NCBI GenBank assembly: GCA_017607445.1 | Contig: JAEVHH010000001.1 | Coordinates: 6,944,001 to 7,008,000 of the forward strand | Source of the DNA: Histoplasma ohiense | Taxonomy: Eukaryota; Ascomycota; Eurotiomycetes; Onygenales; Ajellomycetaceae | Length of the DNA: 64,000 bases | Direction: 5' to 3' | In this document: positions 37,478-47,938 of the stretch, in pieces | Numbering within the stretch: position 1 is the first letter of the stretch | Layout: each line of letters opens with the position of its first letter | Notes under the pieces: model-generated | Told to the model about the DNA's origin: nothing | Databases searched by the model: none | Seen by the model: only the letters and a program-made list of their open reading frames with translations | Made by a program: the position numbers and the translations under genes

Positions 37478-39799
37478 CTATATCAGCAAGAAATCCCAGT
37501 TGTTTTGCTTCATAACATCACGCCAGTGGATTGCAAGGGGGTTGGGGGCGGGTTTCTGGTGGCTGTGCTCATCACCTGAGGCGGTGGAGGCGGTGGTAGC
37601 AGATGACAGGCTTCCGCCCGGGGTTGTCGAGGCGGACACCGGAGTCGGGAGGAACGACACGTCTGAAACAGCAGCCACCACCACGACGTCGGCCTGGCGC
37701 CAGACCTCGCGCAGCAGACAGGCCATGCGACCGAAGCTGCCGTTCCCGCCGGCGGCGCCAAGCATCTCGACACGGCGTTCGAACATGGAACGGAATGGGC
37801 TGGTCTGAGTGGAGAAGGCGCCGCAGATGAGGAATGGCCAGACAAGGGAGCGGTCGAAGCCGTCCGCACCGCCGGGGATCAGGTTTACCAGGTCCGCAAA
37901 GTCGGAGATTAGGCGCATGGTTCCGACTTGGGAGCGATGGAAGCCCGGGACAAGGCTGCAGAGGTACACGCGAGCGGCGAGGCGGAACAGCGCCGTCATG
38001 TTCTGTGAGAGCTGGCATGGTTGGAGGACACCAGTGTCGTTCGTTGGATATGCGAGGGATCCTGGCGGTGGCTCGGTGCGGTCAAGCTGATGGGCGAGGG
38101 CGGTGACATGCGAGCAAAGCTGGAGGTCGTCGATGCAACCTTCGATCTTCAGCGCGTCGAGGCAAGAGATCTCGGAAATCAGATACATCACGCGGTCCTC
38201 GCAGCCCATCAGATCATATAGCCCGGAAGAGGAGCCGGCCAGGAGCTTGGTGCGGTAGAGGTGTGCGCACTGCGGTGTCTTTCCCAGCATCGTTGAACCC
38301 AGGATGTCGATCCAAGCAACCAGAGTCATGTCAAAGGGTGCGGGGATACTGTGGTTGTCTGCGTCGAGCAGCATTTGCGGAAGGCCAAGCCTAGAGATCA
38401 GTTCCGTGACGGGCTGGAAGTGCGAGTGCCATGGGATATCGAGCAGCACATCATTCGGGCAGCCAACGGTGCATGGGAATAGGATCATGGCCAGTATCGC
38501 GTCCAGGATCTGGAGATTGTCTGTGTCGTGCGTCAGAGCTTCGTTGAGCTCCTTCACCGCCTCCCCGCGATGGTTGAGGATGGCGTTATCAAACCGATCG
38601 CCATTGCCGCACTCAGTAGCCTTGAGATGCATGGCTGCGATACTCAGGCAACAGTGCAAGTAAGGCTTGTTGGCCTGCAAGGCGGGTAAGATACGTGATT
38701 GCACGATACCGTGTTGTCTCGTCTCCAGAACGGGAAAAACAAGTGGAATGATGTGCTCGAAGAAATGCTCCAAAAGATGACGGTCGCCATCGTCAAGATT
38801 GAACATATCGGCGATGGTGGGCTCGGGGGGCAGGTTGAAGAAGCCGAAGTCGCTCGCTTCCGGTGAGCTGAAGGATTCCTTGCAACTTTCGAAATACTCC
38901 TTCTGAACCCAATCATCACCCGGGAACGTTGGTAGGGTGGCATGCGACAACGGTGGCTGGAAAGTGCTGAACGTGGAGATGGAAGAATCTCGCCGGGTGG
39001 GAATGTCATTGACGTATAACTGTCGCTCCGTCTTGATGTCGACTTCGTATGGCGGTGCCGTTCCGTAGAAGGCGGCGGCCTCGAAATGGGGAGTCTGGAG
39101 TTGGGATCCGAAGGGGTCAAACGGATCATGCGACGAGAAGGGAAAATCGTGCAGCTCATGTTCCAGGGAGAAGTGCGACTCGGCCGACGGGGCGCGAGTT
39201 CCATCCAAGCCATCCGAATAGGTGTCTATCGTTGGGGCGGAATGTGTCAGGCTGGGGGCGGAATGGGCGCAGCTGTTTGCGCGGGCACTGGCACTCGCGC
39301 ACGCTTTCTCATTGAGCTTGGTCTTCTTGATGATGTCCTTGATCAATTCCTTTTGGATGCGCCGTTGCTCGTTGTTCCCCCACCATACGGGCCGCTTGTA
39401 TTCGCATTTCAGCTTCAGGTTCTTGCATGCTTTGCAGATCATCTTTCCCTCGTCGCACTTCTTCCTTCGCAGACGACAGGTGAAGCACCCTAATCCAAGA
39501 GAGTATAATGTAAGTATTGGGATTATATATTGCTTTCCAGTGTGAATTTGGGCAAACATACCTAATCTGGAGCGTCGATGGGTCTTCTCAGCCATCTTCG
39601 GGGGGGAGGAGGCGGAGGAGGAGGAGGAGGAGGAGGAGTCTCCCGCAGGCCTGGCCAAGGATTTAGAAGTAGCCTTGCGCGAGTTCTTGAGGACCTTCCC
39701 GGCCGGGGTTGACGCGGAGGAAACCATGTTTGCGGGAGTAGTAGGCACCTGTGCCTTTGCCAGGGGGGCGATTGTGGTGTAGGACATTATTATTAACAA
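37478..39799 (-). CDS. Zn(II)2Cys6 transcription factor
   Basis: Two exons, complement(37478..39489, 39562..39799). The 72-bp intron (GTATGT...ATTAG) has no stop and so is hidden in a single long ORF. Removing it places the zinc cluster right after a basic stretch: with Met at 39787 taken as start the protein has 745 residues, and cysteines at about 77, 80, 87, 94, 97 and 104 give the exact C-x2-C-x6-C-x6-C-x2-C-x6-C pattern (GCFTCRLRRKKCDEG...CKACKNLKLKC). The upstream ATG at 39799 would add four residues. A helical linker follows (RRIQKELIKDIIKKTK). The remaining part, about 300-720, resembles the fungal-specific regulator domain (fungal_trans_2 type) with repeated aliphatic helices. A Ser tract at about 50-58 is coded by a GGA/CTC-type trinucleotide repeat (39612-39640). 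The target pathway is not evident. The upstream intergenic region is very long. Confidence 0.87.
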   Translation of the reverse strand: MLIIMSYTTIAPLAKAQVPTTPANMVSSASTPAGKVLKNSRKATSKSLARPAGDSSSSSSSSASSPPKMAEKTHRRSRLGMFAQIHTGKQYIIPILTLYSLGLGCFTCRLRRKKCDEGKMICKACKNLKLKCEYKRPVWWGNNEQRRIQKELIKDIIKKTKLNEKACASASARANSCAHSAPSLTHSAPTIDTYSDGLDGTRAPSAESHFSLEHELHDFPFSSHDPFDPFGSQLQTPHFEAAAFYGTAPPYEVDIKTERQLYVNDIPTRRDSSISTFSTFQPPLSHATLPTFPGDDWVQKEYFESCKESFSSPEASDFGFFNLPPEPTIADMFNLDDGDRHLLEHFFEHIIPLVFPVLETRQHGIVQSRILPALQANKPYLHCCLSIAAMHLKATECGNGDRFDNAILNHRGEAVKELNEALTHDTDNLQILDAILAMILFPCTVGCPNDVLLDIPWHSHFQPVTELISRLGLPQMLLDADNHSIPAPFDMTLVAWIDILGSTMLGKTPQCAHLYRTKLLAGSSSGLYDLMGCEDRVMYLISEISCLDALKIEGCIDDLQLCSHVTALAHQLDRTEPPPGSLAYPTNDTGVLQPCQLSQNMTALFRLAARVYLCSLVPGFHRSQVGTMRLISDFADLVNLIPGGADGFDRSLVWPFLICGAFSTQTSPFRSMFERRVEMLGAAGGNGSFGRMACLLREVWRQADVVVVAAVSDVSFLPTPVSASTTPGGSLSSATTASTASGDEHSHQKPAPNPLAIHWRDVMKQNNWDFLLI

Positions 39800-39895
39800 A
39801 CACTACTAGTAGTAACCAACAACAATAAAACAACACGAGACAAGATCCTGCTTGTCTGGGTTCCCGACCTGAGCAGGAGCTGTGGTTGAGTAAGG

Positions 39896-39934
<39 letters not shown>

Positions 39935-42720
39935 CGAGATATCAAATCTCAAATTAGGCGAGGCTCAGTTGTATAAGCCGGGGTAGGTAGTCCGACAGCG
40001 GCAGGCGACGGAGATCGGATTGCTTCGAATACTGATGTATATATATTAGGAGCTGTATACAGCAAGGAATGGCGTAAAAAAGCTTGGCCAGCAGGCTTTG
40101 TGAAGGAGAGAGAGGGCGTATCTGTCAGATTAGGTAAGAGGAGGAGTGAAGACGAGGAAGGATGATAGATAGGATGATCGGATGGTAGAACCGAAGATAG
40201 ACAGGTAGACAGATATAGTCGTGGAAAAGAAGAGAAGAATATCCAGCAATTCGATGCCGCGCGCTGCCGTCTAGCAAGAAGCACTCTGGAGCTCTGAAGC
40301 TCTTTGCAGCATCCAGGGCAGCCCGCGTTATAAGAATTATAAGAATCCCTCGGCGGAGATCGATCCCGCCAAAAAGCCAAAAAGGGCGGTTTCTATTTTT
40401 GACCGTCCTCGGTGGGTCAGATGCACGATGGCGCCGCAACGGGACTAGGCTCAATTGATGGACTGGGGAAACCTCGGGACAGAGCCTAATTGGGGGAGTG
40501 GGCAGGCTGCGAGAGAGAGGCAGTCCTCGGCCATTGGACAGACCATCGTGCCTGGCCTCCCATTTTTTGGCGGGCTGCTCTAAAAAAAAACCATGCAGGC
40601 CATACGTGATGAGGGAAAGGGGGGTTGGGCATGGCCGGCGATAGGCTGGATGGCGTGCAGTCCAGGCAAGGGAACTCAGTTAGCTGCACCTAAAAATTGA
40701 TTGATCTCTGCAGACTCTGCTAGCGCAGTGGCACGACAGGGCAACACATCCAGAATGGTTCTATCAGAAGAAGGGGGGGGGGAGGGGGGGAAACATCCAT
40801 GGACCCGCGGCGTACGACTGTTTTGCTGCTATTTCGAGCCCCCCCCGGAGACACTACCTGTAAGTAACAATGAGCACCCTGCTGTTTGATTGTGCTTATT
40901 GCTTATCCAGGTATATTAGGGTTAGGGTTAGGATGGTGATGGGTGATGTACCATTTTTCCCCCGTGTTCCCCCAATGGCCCACAGCCCACATAGGAAAGT
41001 TACTCTGTGCTCCATAATTCCTGCAGAGAAAAGCAGATGTACTGTACTCCATAAGGAGCACCATAGTTGCTTGCCATGCTGATTGGCACATCAGTCCTGC
41101 TAGTTTTCCAATAGTGGGGAGAGATAGGACACATCGGATAACAACGGCAGTTGTGTGTCTGGTGTAAACGAGATTGCGAAGGGCAGTTTCCACCTCCCAA
41201 CCAGCCACTCGAGAGCACAACACGGCCAGTTGAGAGGTTTGTAGGGCGTCAGAGTGGAACGTTGATGATGGCGTCATTTGCGTCCGATGAATAATGTAAC
41301 CACAGGTGTAATATCCACGGGGTAACTACGCCGGCGTAAGGGGGGGAGCCGGTGAGGGGCCATTCATTCATTGTACTGTAATCTGTACAGTACTACTGGA
41401 CTTGGCGCTCGATTCGATCGGCGAGCTCGAGCCAGATCCCGTGTTGTGCATGGGCGAATCAGAGCCCGGCATCAGTCATCAGTCCCGCAGTGACCTACAT
41501 GTACGTCCACGGGTGGGTCGGCGGGACTTGGCGCTGCTGGCAGCCACCGCCTGTCCACATCGGGGTTAGCGGAAAGTCAGTGCGTGTGGGGCCGGCTAGC
41601 AAGGGTCTTTGTTGTGTGATTGGCCCACAGGATGTTTGTCAGGGTGGATCCGGGTGGGGCTCCGACAGAGTTGCCGCATCCCCACTTTTGGCCCGCAAAC
41701 CCTAATTCGTCCTCGCCGCGAATCAAAGGAAGCCATTGCTGCATTGGCCGGGGCTTCCCTATTTAGCAGCAGATTTAACCGCCCAACCGTGGATGGGGGA
41801 TGACTTTGACGGACACAACTGGACACTGGACAGGCTAGTAGCAGTCCTCCAACACCCCACCGAGCCAATCATTGTGCGATGCTGCTGCATCTTCCTCTAT
41901 CACAATCACGATTTATACTCACTAGATTCGACTAGTACGACAAAGGATTCGTCGGTCACTCACTCACTCACTCAGTCACTCCAACACTGGCGAAATTAGC
42001 CCCAACATCTCCAGATTGCTTCGGTTTCTATTAATAAATTTACCCCTCTTTCTGGGCCAATGCGTACTTGCACGGAGAACCTTCCCCCTCGGAGTATGCC
42101 CTCGGCCGATCTGCCATTGAAGTCATAATTAGCAACAATCTCCTTTTGTGCGGTTGGAAGCTTCTTCCGGTCCCAGGTACGTTTTTGATCCGATCAGATC
42201 AACTGTCTCGTGGATGGGCCAGGGCGAGGCCAACAATGAGTTCGCCTTTCTCCCGCCCTACAAAGATCTACCTATTACAACCAGAGATTATCATTAACTA
42301 TCATTATTATTATCATCATTATATTACGAACCCCAACGATGAAGCTCCATATTTAATTCGATTGTGATACCAAAAGTCCCAGCGGCAAAAAGCAACCAAT
42401 CCCCTTTTTAAGCTACTCAATGGAATGGTTCCTCAATAGTTAGTTAATATATATATATAAATCTTCTATCCTCCTACCATCTTTACTTTCCTTCCATCGT
42501 TCATGCTCGTACCAGTTCGGATCGCCCCTCCTCGTCACACGAACTGCATACATCCGTATATGAGGGGCCCTCCCCCCTTGTAAATATATCCTTCATCCAA
42601 CCTCCCAGCCACCTCCTCGGTCTATCTCTCTCTCTTTCTGTGTTTGTGTGTGTGTCTGTTTACTTGTTTATCAGGTGATAGATGTCGAGTTTCTCTCGAT
42701 AAGATAACATTCATCCCTGC

Positions 42721-42768
42721 TAACCCTCTAACCCGCTAACCCGCTAACCCGCTAACCCGCTAAACCCC
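42721..42768. repeat. CTAACCCG tandem repeat, telomere-like
   Basis: Five near-perfect copies of an 8-bp unit CTAACCCG. It resembles the CCCTAA telomere unit but has the two extra bases CG or GC in each copy. Confidence 0.85.
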
Positions 42769-43120
42769 CGCTGCGACCTCTTGCTTGTTAATAAAACACC
42801 TTCGATCTCGATACACGATTACGAGTTCCGCTCTTCTGCTGCATAAGCCGAATTGTGTCTCTCCCATCCAATCCTCGCCGCGCCATGGATTGTTGGTTGG
42901 TATGGGTATGGGAGGGGGCCGTAGGATATTTTTCCGAACAAGTGCGGGAAGGCAAGGTAGGGAGGGAGGTGAGGAGGAGTAGAATCGAAGAGTTAAGGCA
43001 CATTGGCCAATTTTCTCTTCCATACTAGCAAACTCATGTTAAGTTACTACAGCGTAGCTATGACTCGATTAAATTGTTGTGATGAGTTTTTAACGAGTTC
43101 ACCTTGTCAAGTGACTAACT

Positions 43121-43189
43121 TTGCCTTGCCTTGCCTTGCCTTGCCTTGCCTTTCCTTGCTTTCATGATGTGATGTGATGTGATGTGATG
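43121..43189. repeat. Adjacent TTGCC and GATGT pentanucleotide microsatellites
   Basis: Six copies of TTGCC (43121-43150) are followed after 14 bp by five copies of GATGT (43165-43189). They lie in the noncoding region upstream of the zinc-cluster gene. Confidence 0.9.
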
Positions 43190-44710
43190 GCTTTTTTTCA
43201 AGTTCTTTTTCATATCTTGATGGGATCTATCTTCCCTTCTTCGGCGAACTTGTTGGAGCAGCAAAATTAAAAAAGACCAAAAAAAATTAAATTAAATTAA
43301 ATTAAATCAAATTTCCCGCTCCGTACTTGGGCGGGGGAGGGGGAGGGGGAGGGGGGGAAGAGGGGGGATAACTAACTTATGTGATATGATGATGCTACTA
43401 CTCCGTACTATTCTTAACTATGGACAGGAGGAGGTAGGTAATATCAAGCCTCCATCGTCCCCTGGTCCGCGCACGCGCATTAGCTAAGTTGCTGGTAGCT
43501 AGTTACGCAGCGTAGTTAGTTAGGGTTATGAAATGACTTTGGACAAGGGCTTTGCTTTGCTTTGGTAAGCCCGGCGTTGGATATCACAGTTACATTTTTG
43601 GCTAACTTGAACCTTAATTCAGTTTTTGTTTTCTACCTTTTTTTTTTTTTTTTTTTTTTTATTATTTTTTTTTTCCCTTCACGTTTATGATGTAGAAATC
43701 AGGTTTTGCGATGTGATGGATACTACTATATAGTTTGTATGGTGGTGGTGCGGATGCAGGACGAGACTGGAGTGACAGGGTTGAATGGAGTGGGTGGAGG
43801 GGGCAGAACAAGGGACGAAGAGAATGGAGATGCTTCTGAGGATTTCTTATGATTATATAGTACTCCGTACTATTTTCGTTCCTTTCGAGATGTTTTCAGC
43901 CTAGGTTATGAGGACTTCTGGTTGTTTAAGAGATTTGAATTTGTGATAGGTGATTTTTTGCTAGCAAGATTTTGCTGTTCTTTTTTTCCCCGTTTCATGA
44001 CTAGTTACAACAATTGGAATATTTACATAGTAACTTAGCCCATCGACTAATGCAGCCTGAAAAGAAGGTGCTGTACATGTACTGTACATAAAAAAAAAAA
44101 AAAAACCCTGATTCAAACGCGAACTAAACCTCCTACGAGCCCATGGTCTTGATTTCCATTAATAGGGGTTGTATTGTATTGTATATTTGCAATGACTGTG
44201 GTTCATCAGAGAGCAGGTGAATCATTCAAACTAACAAAGGATTATACATAAATACATCTTAGGTGTGGGCAAATTCCAGCATGTAACACCTAGACATATA
44301 TATATAACTTTGAGCCTAGTTTGGGGGTATCAATGGTATTTTAAGCTTCTTTATATGGTGTTCTTCATGGAGCTAGGCAAATATATCACCCAACAATCAA
44401 GAATGATTCTATACTCTCTTTTGTACCTGCACTACTCTCTATAGTAGTCATTTCAAATTTTGAGTGGATAGCTGAATTTATCAGAATTCCATTGGTTGGC
44501 CGCCTAGAGAGTCCAATGTAGGGTACTTCCGACACGATCTTCAAAGCTGCCGATAGTACTACATATCTTTTCTATCTAAATTTTCAGCTCATGATATCTA
44601 CAAGCTGTCAATTCACTGGTTCGTAGAGCATGTTGAGCGCTGTGTTAAAATTGAGCTGAATACGTGTAGTGTTTAACCTAGGGGTGATAGGGTAAATAAA
44701 TTTCACAGTA

Positions 44711-45584
44711 TCAGATAACTACCCCCACTTGAATTTCTTCTGGCTTCGGCACCTGGCCATAGGCGACTTCAGCAACACAAGGTAAGCCGCTAGGCCAAAC
44801 ATCAAGCTCATTATCTTTCTTAGTTTCGTCTTCTTTTTCCGGCGTGCGTGTTGCTTCGTGAATAAAGGTTTTTTGATCTGTCCGTAACGTATCCATGACT
44901 AGCGATATGCGTGTTGTTGGTGAGTTGCTCGGCATTTCTGAAGCAGATGGTAAGAATGGAGACCCTTCGGATCTTTCATATACATGCCACGAACCGAGGT
45001 AGTATCGTGAATATCAGACCTAGCCAATTACCCATTAGTATATTCATATGAGGAAAGTATAGGTGGATGATACCGAATGAGAATATCTTTCGGGTGAAGA
45101 TGAAGATTGTTTGCAGTTTGATATAGCAAAGCCATCAAATGAGGGATTCGTCGAGTTGAAACGCCGCCTGTGACATAGAATTTGACTAGATTGGCCATCT
45201 TCTCTTTGCGGCCCAATACAAATCTTTTCGAAGGTGCTTCTTTCTTTTATTCAATTCGACAAATTGGATCAAAGGAAGGGTTCGTTAAAGGTGGAATATT
45301 CTTTAAACGGATCGATGAAGGAAAGAGAGGAGTAACCTGGGCATGCTCAATCCCGGTCGACGCTCTCTCACGGAGTCACGGTTAGGGAGATGCTGAGGAA
45401 TAGCATTCAACAAGGTGCATCCTAACGCCTGTCGCAAAAATATGACCTCCATTGCATGTAATACCAGGGAATCCTCCATCCTTCCTCTAGTTCTCATAGT
45501 GAGTATTACACCATTGGGGAAAATTCTGTTAACCTCTAACTCGCTAATAACGCCTAACTCTGTGTTGGAATGGCGGGTGTGCAT
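44711..45584 (-). pseudogene. Possible three-exon minus-strand relic
   Basis: Three protein-like minus-strand stretches follow each other. The first (45584 to about 45339) has ELGVISELEVNRIFPNGVIL and MEVIFLRQALGCTLLNAIP. The second (about 45215 to 45030) has MANLVKFYVTGGVSTRRIPH and LYQTANNLHLHPKDILIRYH. The third (about 44960 to 44711) has PFLPSASEMPSNSPTTRISL and ends PKPEEIQVGVVI. A join from a GTTACT donor after MPR to an AAAAG acceptor before FVLGRKEK keeps the phase, and so does a GTAATT...AAAG pair between the second and third, but both acceptors are poor. I do not recognise a family. It is either a weakly spliced real gene or a relic. Confidence 0.3.
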
Positions 45585-46060
45585 TTGTAATGTATTAAGT
45601 CAGGATGAAGAGGGTGGTGCGGGTGTGTTTTAGATGGGGCGAGTGTGGTTTACAGACTTGACAATGATGCTTCGCTAGTTAATTAACTAGTTACTAGTAG
45701 TAGTTAGTAAATTTTATACTGGCTGCCTCATCTGAATAAATTTCATTGGTACGGAGTAGTTTCGAGCTATTTACAAAAGAAACCAAACCAAACAAAACAA
45801 GATTTGACAGTTGCAACTGCCTCAATCATTGCTGAGAGGTTGCCAAGTTGTTGTCTGCTCTCCACATTGCCACTCACTCTGAATTTTTGTTATTCAATGA
45901 CAGACACACTCCAGCTCAGGTTTTCAAAATATCATATGGAGCTGGCACCTTCCCTCCAGAGTTTTGTTAAGGAGACTACCCAAAAAGAAGGCATCTTTCA
46001 TGACTGAAACCCACACCCATCATTTCCCACCCATTCCACACCTCACACCCCAGACACGAG
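45585..46060. other. Short intergenic stretch
   Basis: No coding signal. One TACGGAGTA motif lies at 45750-45758. Confidence 0.5.
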
Positions 46061-47414
46061 ATGGACAAAGTGCCTGCGGCTTCTGAGACTTCTCCTAAGT
46101 ACAAATACATTGGAAATTGTGAATGGCTAGAGTGGTGCTGTCCCGGGGGTTTCTGCCCTATAAAGCTTGGAGATCACCTCTGTGATGGATGTTATACCAT
46201 TATCCACAACCTGGGATCTGGCGGCAGCTCTACAGTATGGCTTGCTTCCGACCACAAGGAATGAAAATTAGTTGCCATCAAGATAAAAACTGCAGATTCT
46301 GCATCATCACCATCAGAGTCTCAAGAAGTAGACTTTCTAAAACACCTTCATTCACATCAGTTGATCAGGAAGCTGCTCAACAGCTTTGTTGAGAATAGCC
46401 CCAATGGAGCTCACAATTGCCTTGTGATGGAACCAGCCAGTTGTAGCTTGATGCATTCGAAGTCCTTGGCTGCCCATGCACTACTGGAACTTTGTCTTGC
46501 GCGAGCTGTTGCTGCGGATCTTGTGTTAACCGTCCAGTTCTTACACAGCCAAGGAATTATCCATGGTGGTAAGTACTAGTACTTGTAGATAATCATTCCT
46601 CGCTCGATGTACGCAACCTCCTAACTAATTCTTATAGATATCCACAGCGGTAACATTTTTCTTGGACTTCCTACAGATGTCCGCTGAATAACAGACCCTT
46701 CACAACTGTATAAGAAATTCAGCGATCCCATTCTGGAGCCCATTGTCTGAGTTGACAGCAAGCCTCTTCTGACAGAAGTTCCAAGTCATGTTGTCCGGCC
46801 TGCAAGAATTGACATTCACTCTGACAAAATCACATGTCTTCATCTATCCATCACACTCTCTGACTTCAGCTTGGAGCTACTACCCCAGCAAAACCAGACA
46901 GACCAACACACATACACTCCCCCATCTTGTCCCACCCGAAACCTACTTTCTCGACAACTGAAGGGAGGACGACATCCTCTCCTTCCCTAGTGAAATCTAG
47001 ACTCTGGGATGCACCATATTCAAAATCATGGACAGCTGGGGCCCTTTCAGCACCTTAGGCGGAGGCATTCTCCAGGACCAAGTTGGTGTGCTGAGCCCGC
47101 TGCTGGACCCATGGTGGGCGCAATGGGAGTCCAGAGCTGAGTTCTACAACAAGGACACAACCATCAACATGACAACCAGCGCCCCTTTCCACAATAGCCT
47201 GGAGGAGCGGTACGACTGGTTTATCAACACGGCTCAACAACAATGTGACATGGAAGCACCAAGGGAAGAGGAGAAGAGGGCCTTCTTGCATATGCTTGGC
47301 ATGATGTTTCGATACTTGCCCGGCGACAGGGCTACCATTCAGGACGTTGTGGGGTCTGAGTGGATGCGGAAATGGGCGCTTCCTGCGAAGCGGGAGGTGG
47401 AGGGCCTGAGGTAG
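46061..47414 (+). pseudogene. SRPK-type protein kinase pseudogene
   Basis: The reading starts with an ATG at 46061 and follows the layout of fungal SR-protein-kinase-like enzymes: ...EWLEWCCPGGFCPIKLGDHL, the Gly loop LGSGGSSTVWLA, VAIKI, FLHSQGIIHG-DIHSGNIFLG (across a normal-looking intron, GTAAGT...TATAG, about 46569-46637), SDPILEPIV, a DFS in place of DFG, then TLGCTIFKIMDSWGPFS, SPLLDPWWAQWESRAEFYN and a C-terminal lobe ending SEWMRKWALP. Nonsense codons interrupt it at 46262 (TGA), 46685 (TGA), 46748 (TGA) and 46998 (TAG), and there is a frame change between about 46860 and 46992. The last 128 codons (47028-47414) are still open. It cannot make a functional kinase. Each nonsense codon can come from a sense codon expected in the family by a single C-to-T or G-to-A change. 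Confidence 0.8.
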
Positions 47415-47900
47415 TTTTACTCCTCCTTGGTAGTCAGTCCTCCGGGTAGTTACTCTAGTATACATATACCCAACTCTCCTGCCAGTAAGGAGATCAGAGG
47501 CATGGAGGCTCTGATTTCTGTGATTGGGTTAATGGGTACATGTACTGTACATTCCTATACGATGGATCCGGATCGCATGTGGTCAGCGAAGGCCATGATC
47601 GGTCGGATTTGCCTAGGATGTAAACTATGCATTTTTTTTTCCCTATAGATTGTCTATACCACTGTGGAACTCTTAAAGTGTCGCCATAGAGAAAAATCCA
47701 TATTACCCACCCAAAAAAATGCTAGTATTTATTGAATTTAACAAGAAAGCGAATGACGCTTTTTTACATCATTCATCCCAGATAAGAAAAAAAAGGAGTA
47801 AAAAAGAGGGAGAGGGAGAAAGAATAAATACTAGTATGGACGGAAGATATATGAATAATTGATATCATTCCACCCAGCTGAGGTTTCCCCAAGCAAAAAA

Positions 47901-47938
<38 letters not shown>

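Larger units (their letters stand above)
39800..44710. other. Very long repeat-rich upstream region of the zinc-cluster gene
   Basis: Nearly 5 kb with no supported ORF. It holds (GA)n at 39901-39931, a TTAGGG-like run at 40916-40932, CTAACCCG repeats at 42721-42768, TTGCC repeats at 43121-43150, GATGT repeats at 43165-43189, AAATT repeats at 43283-43308, a G-rich tract at 43331-43362, T tracts at 43638-43672 and TACTCCGTA motifs at 43399 and 43861. A long 5' leader or complex promoter for the divergent zinc-cluster gene is the simplest reading; a noncoding transcript is possible. Confidence 0.5.
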
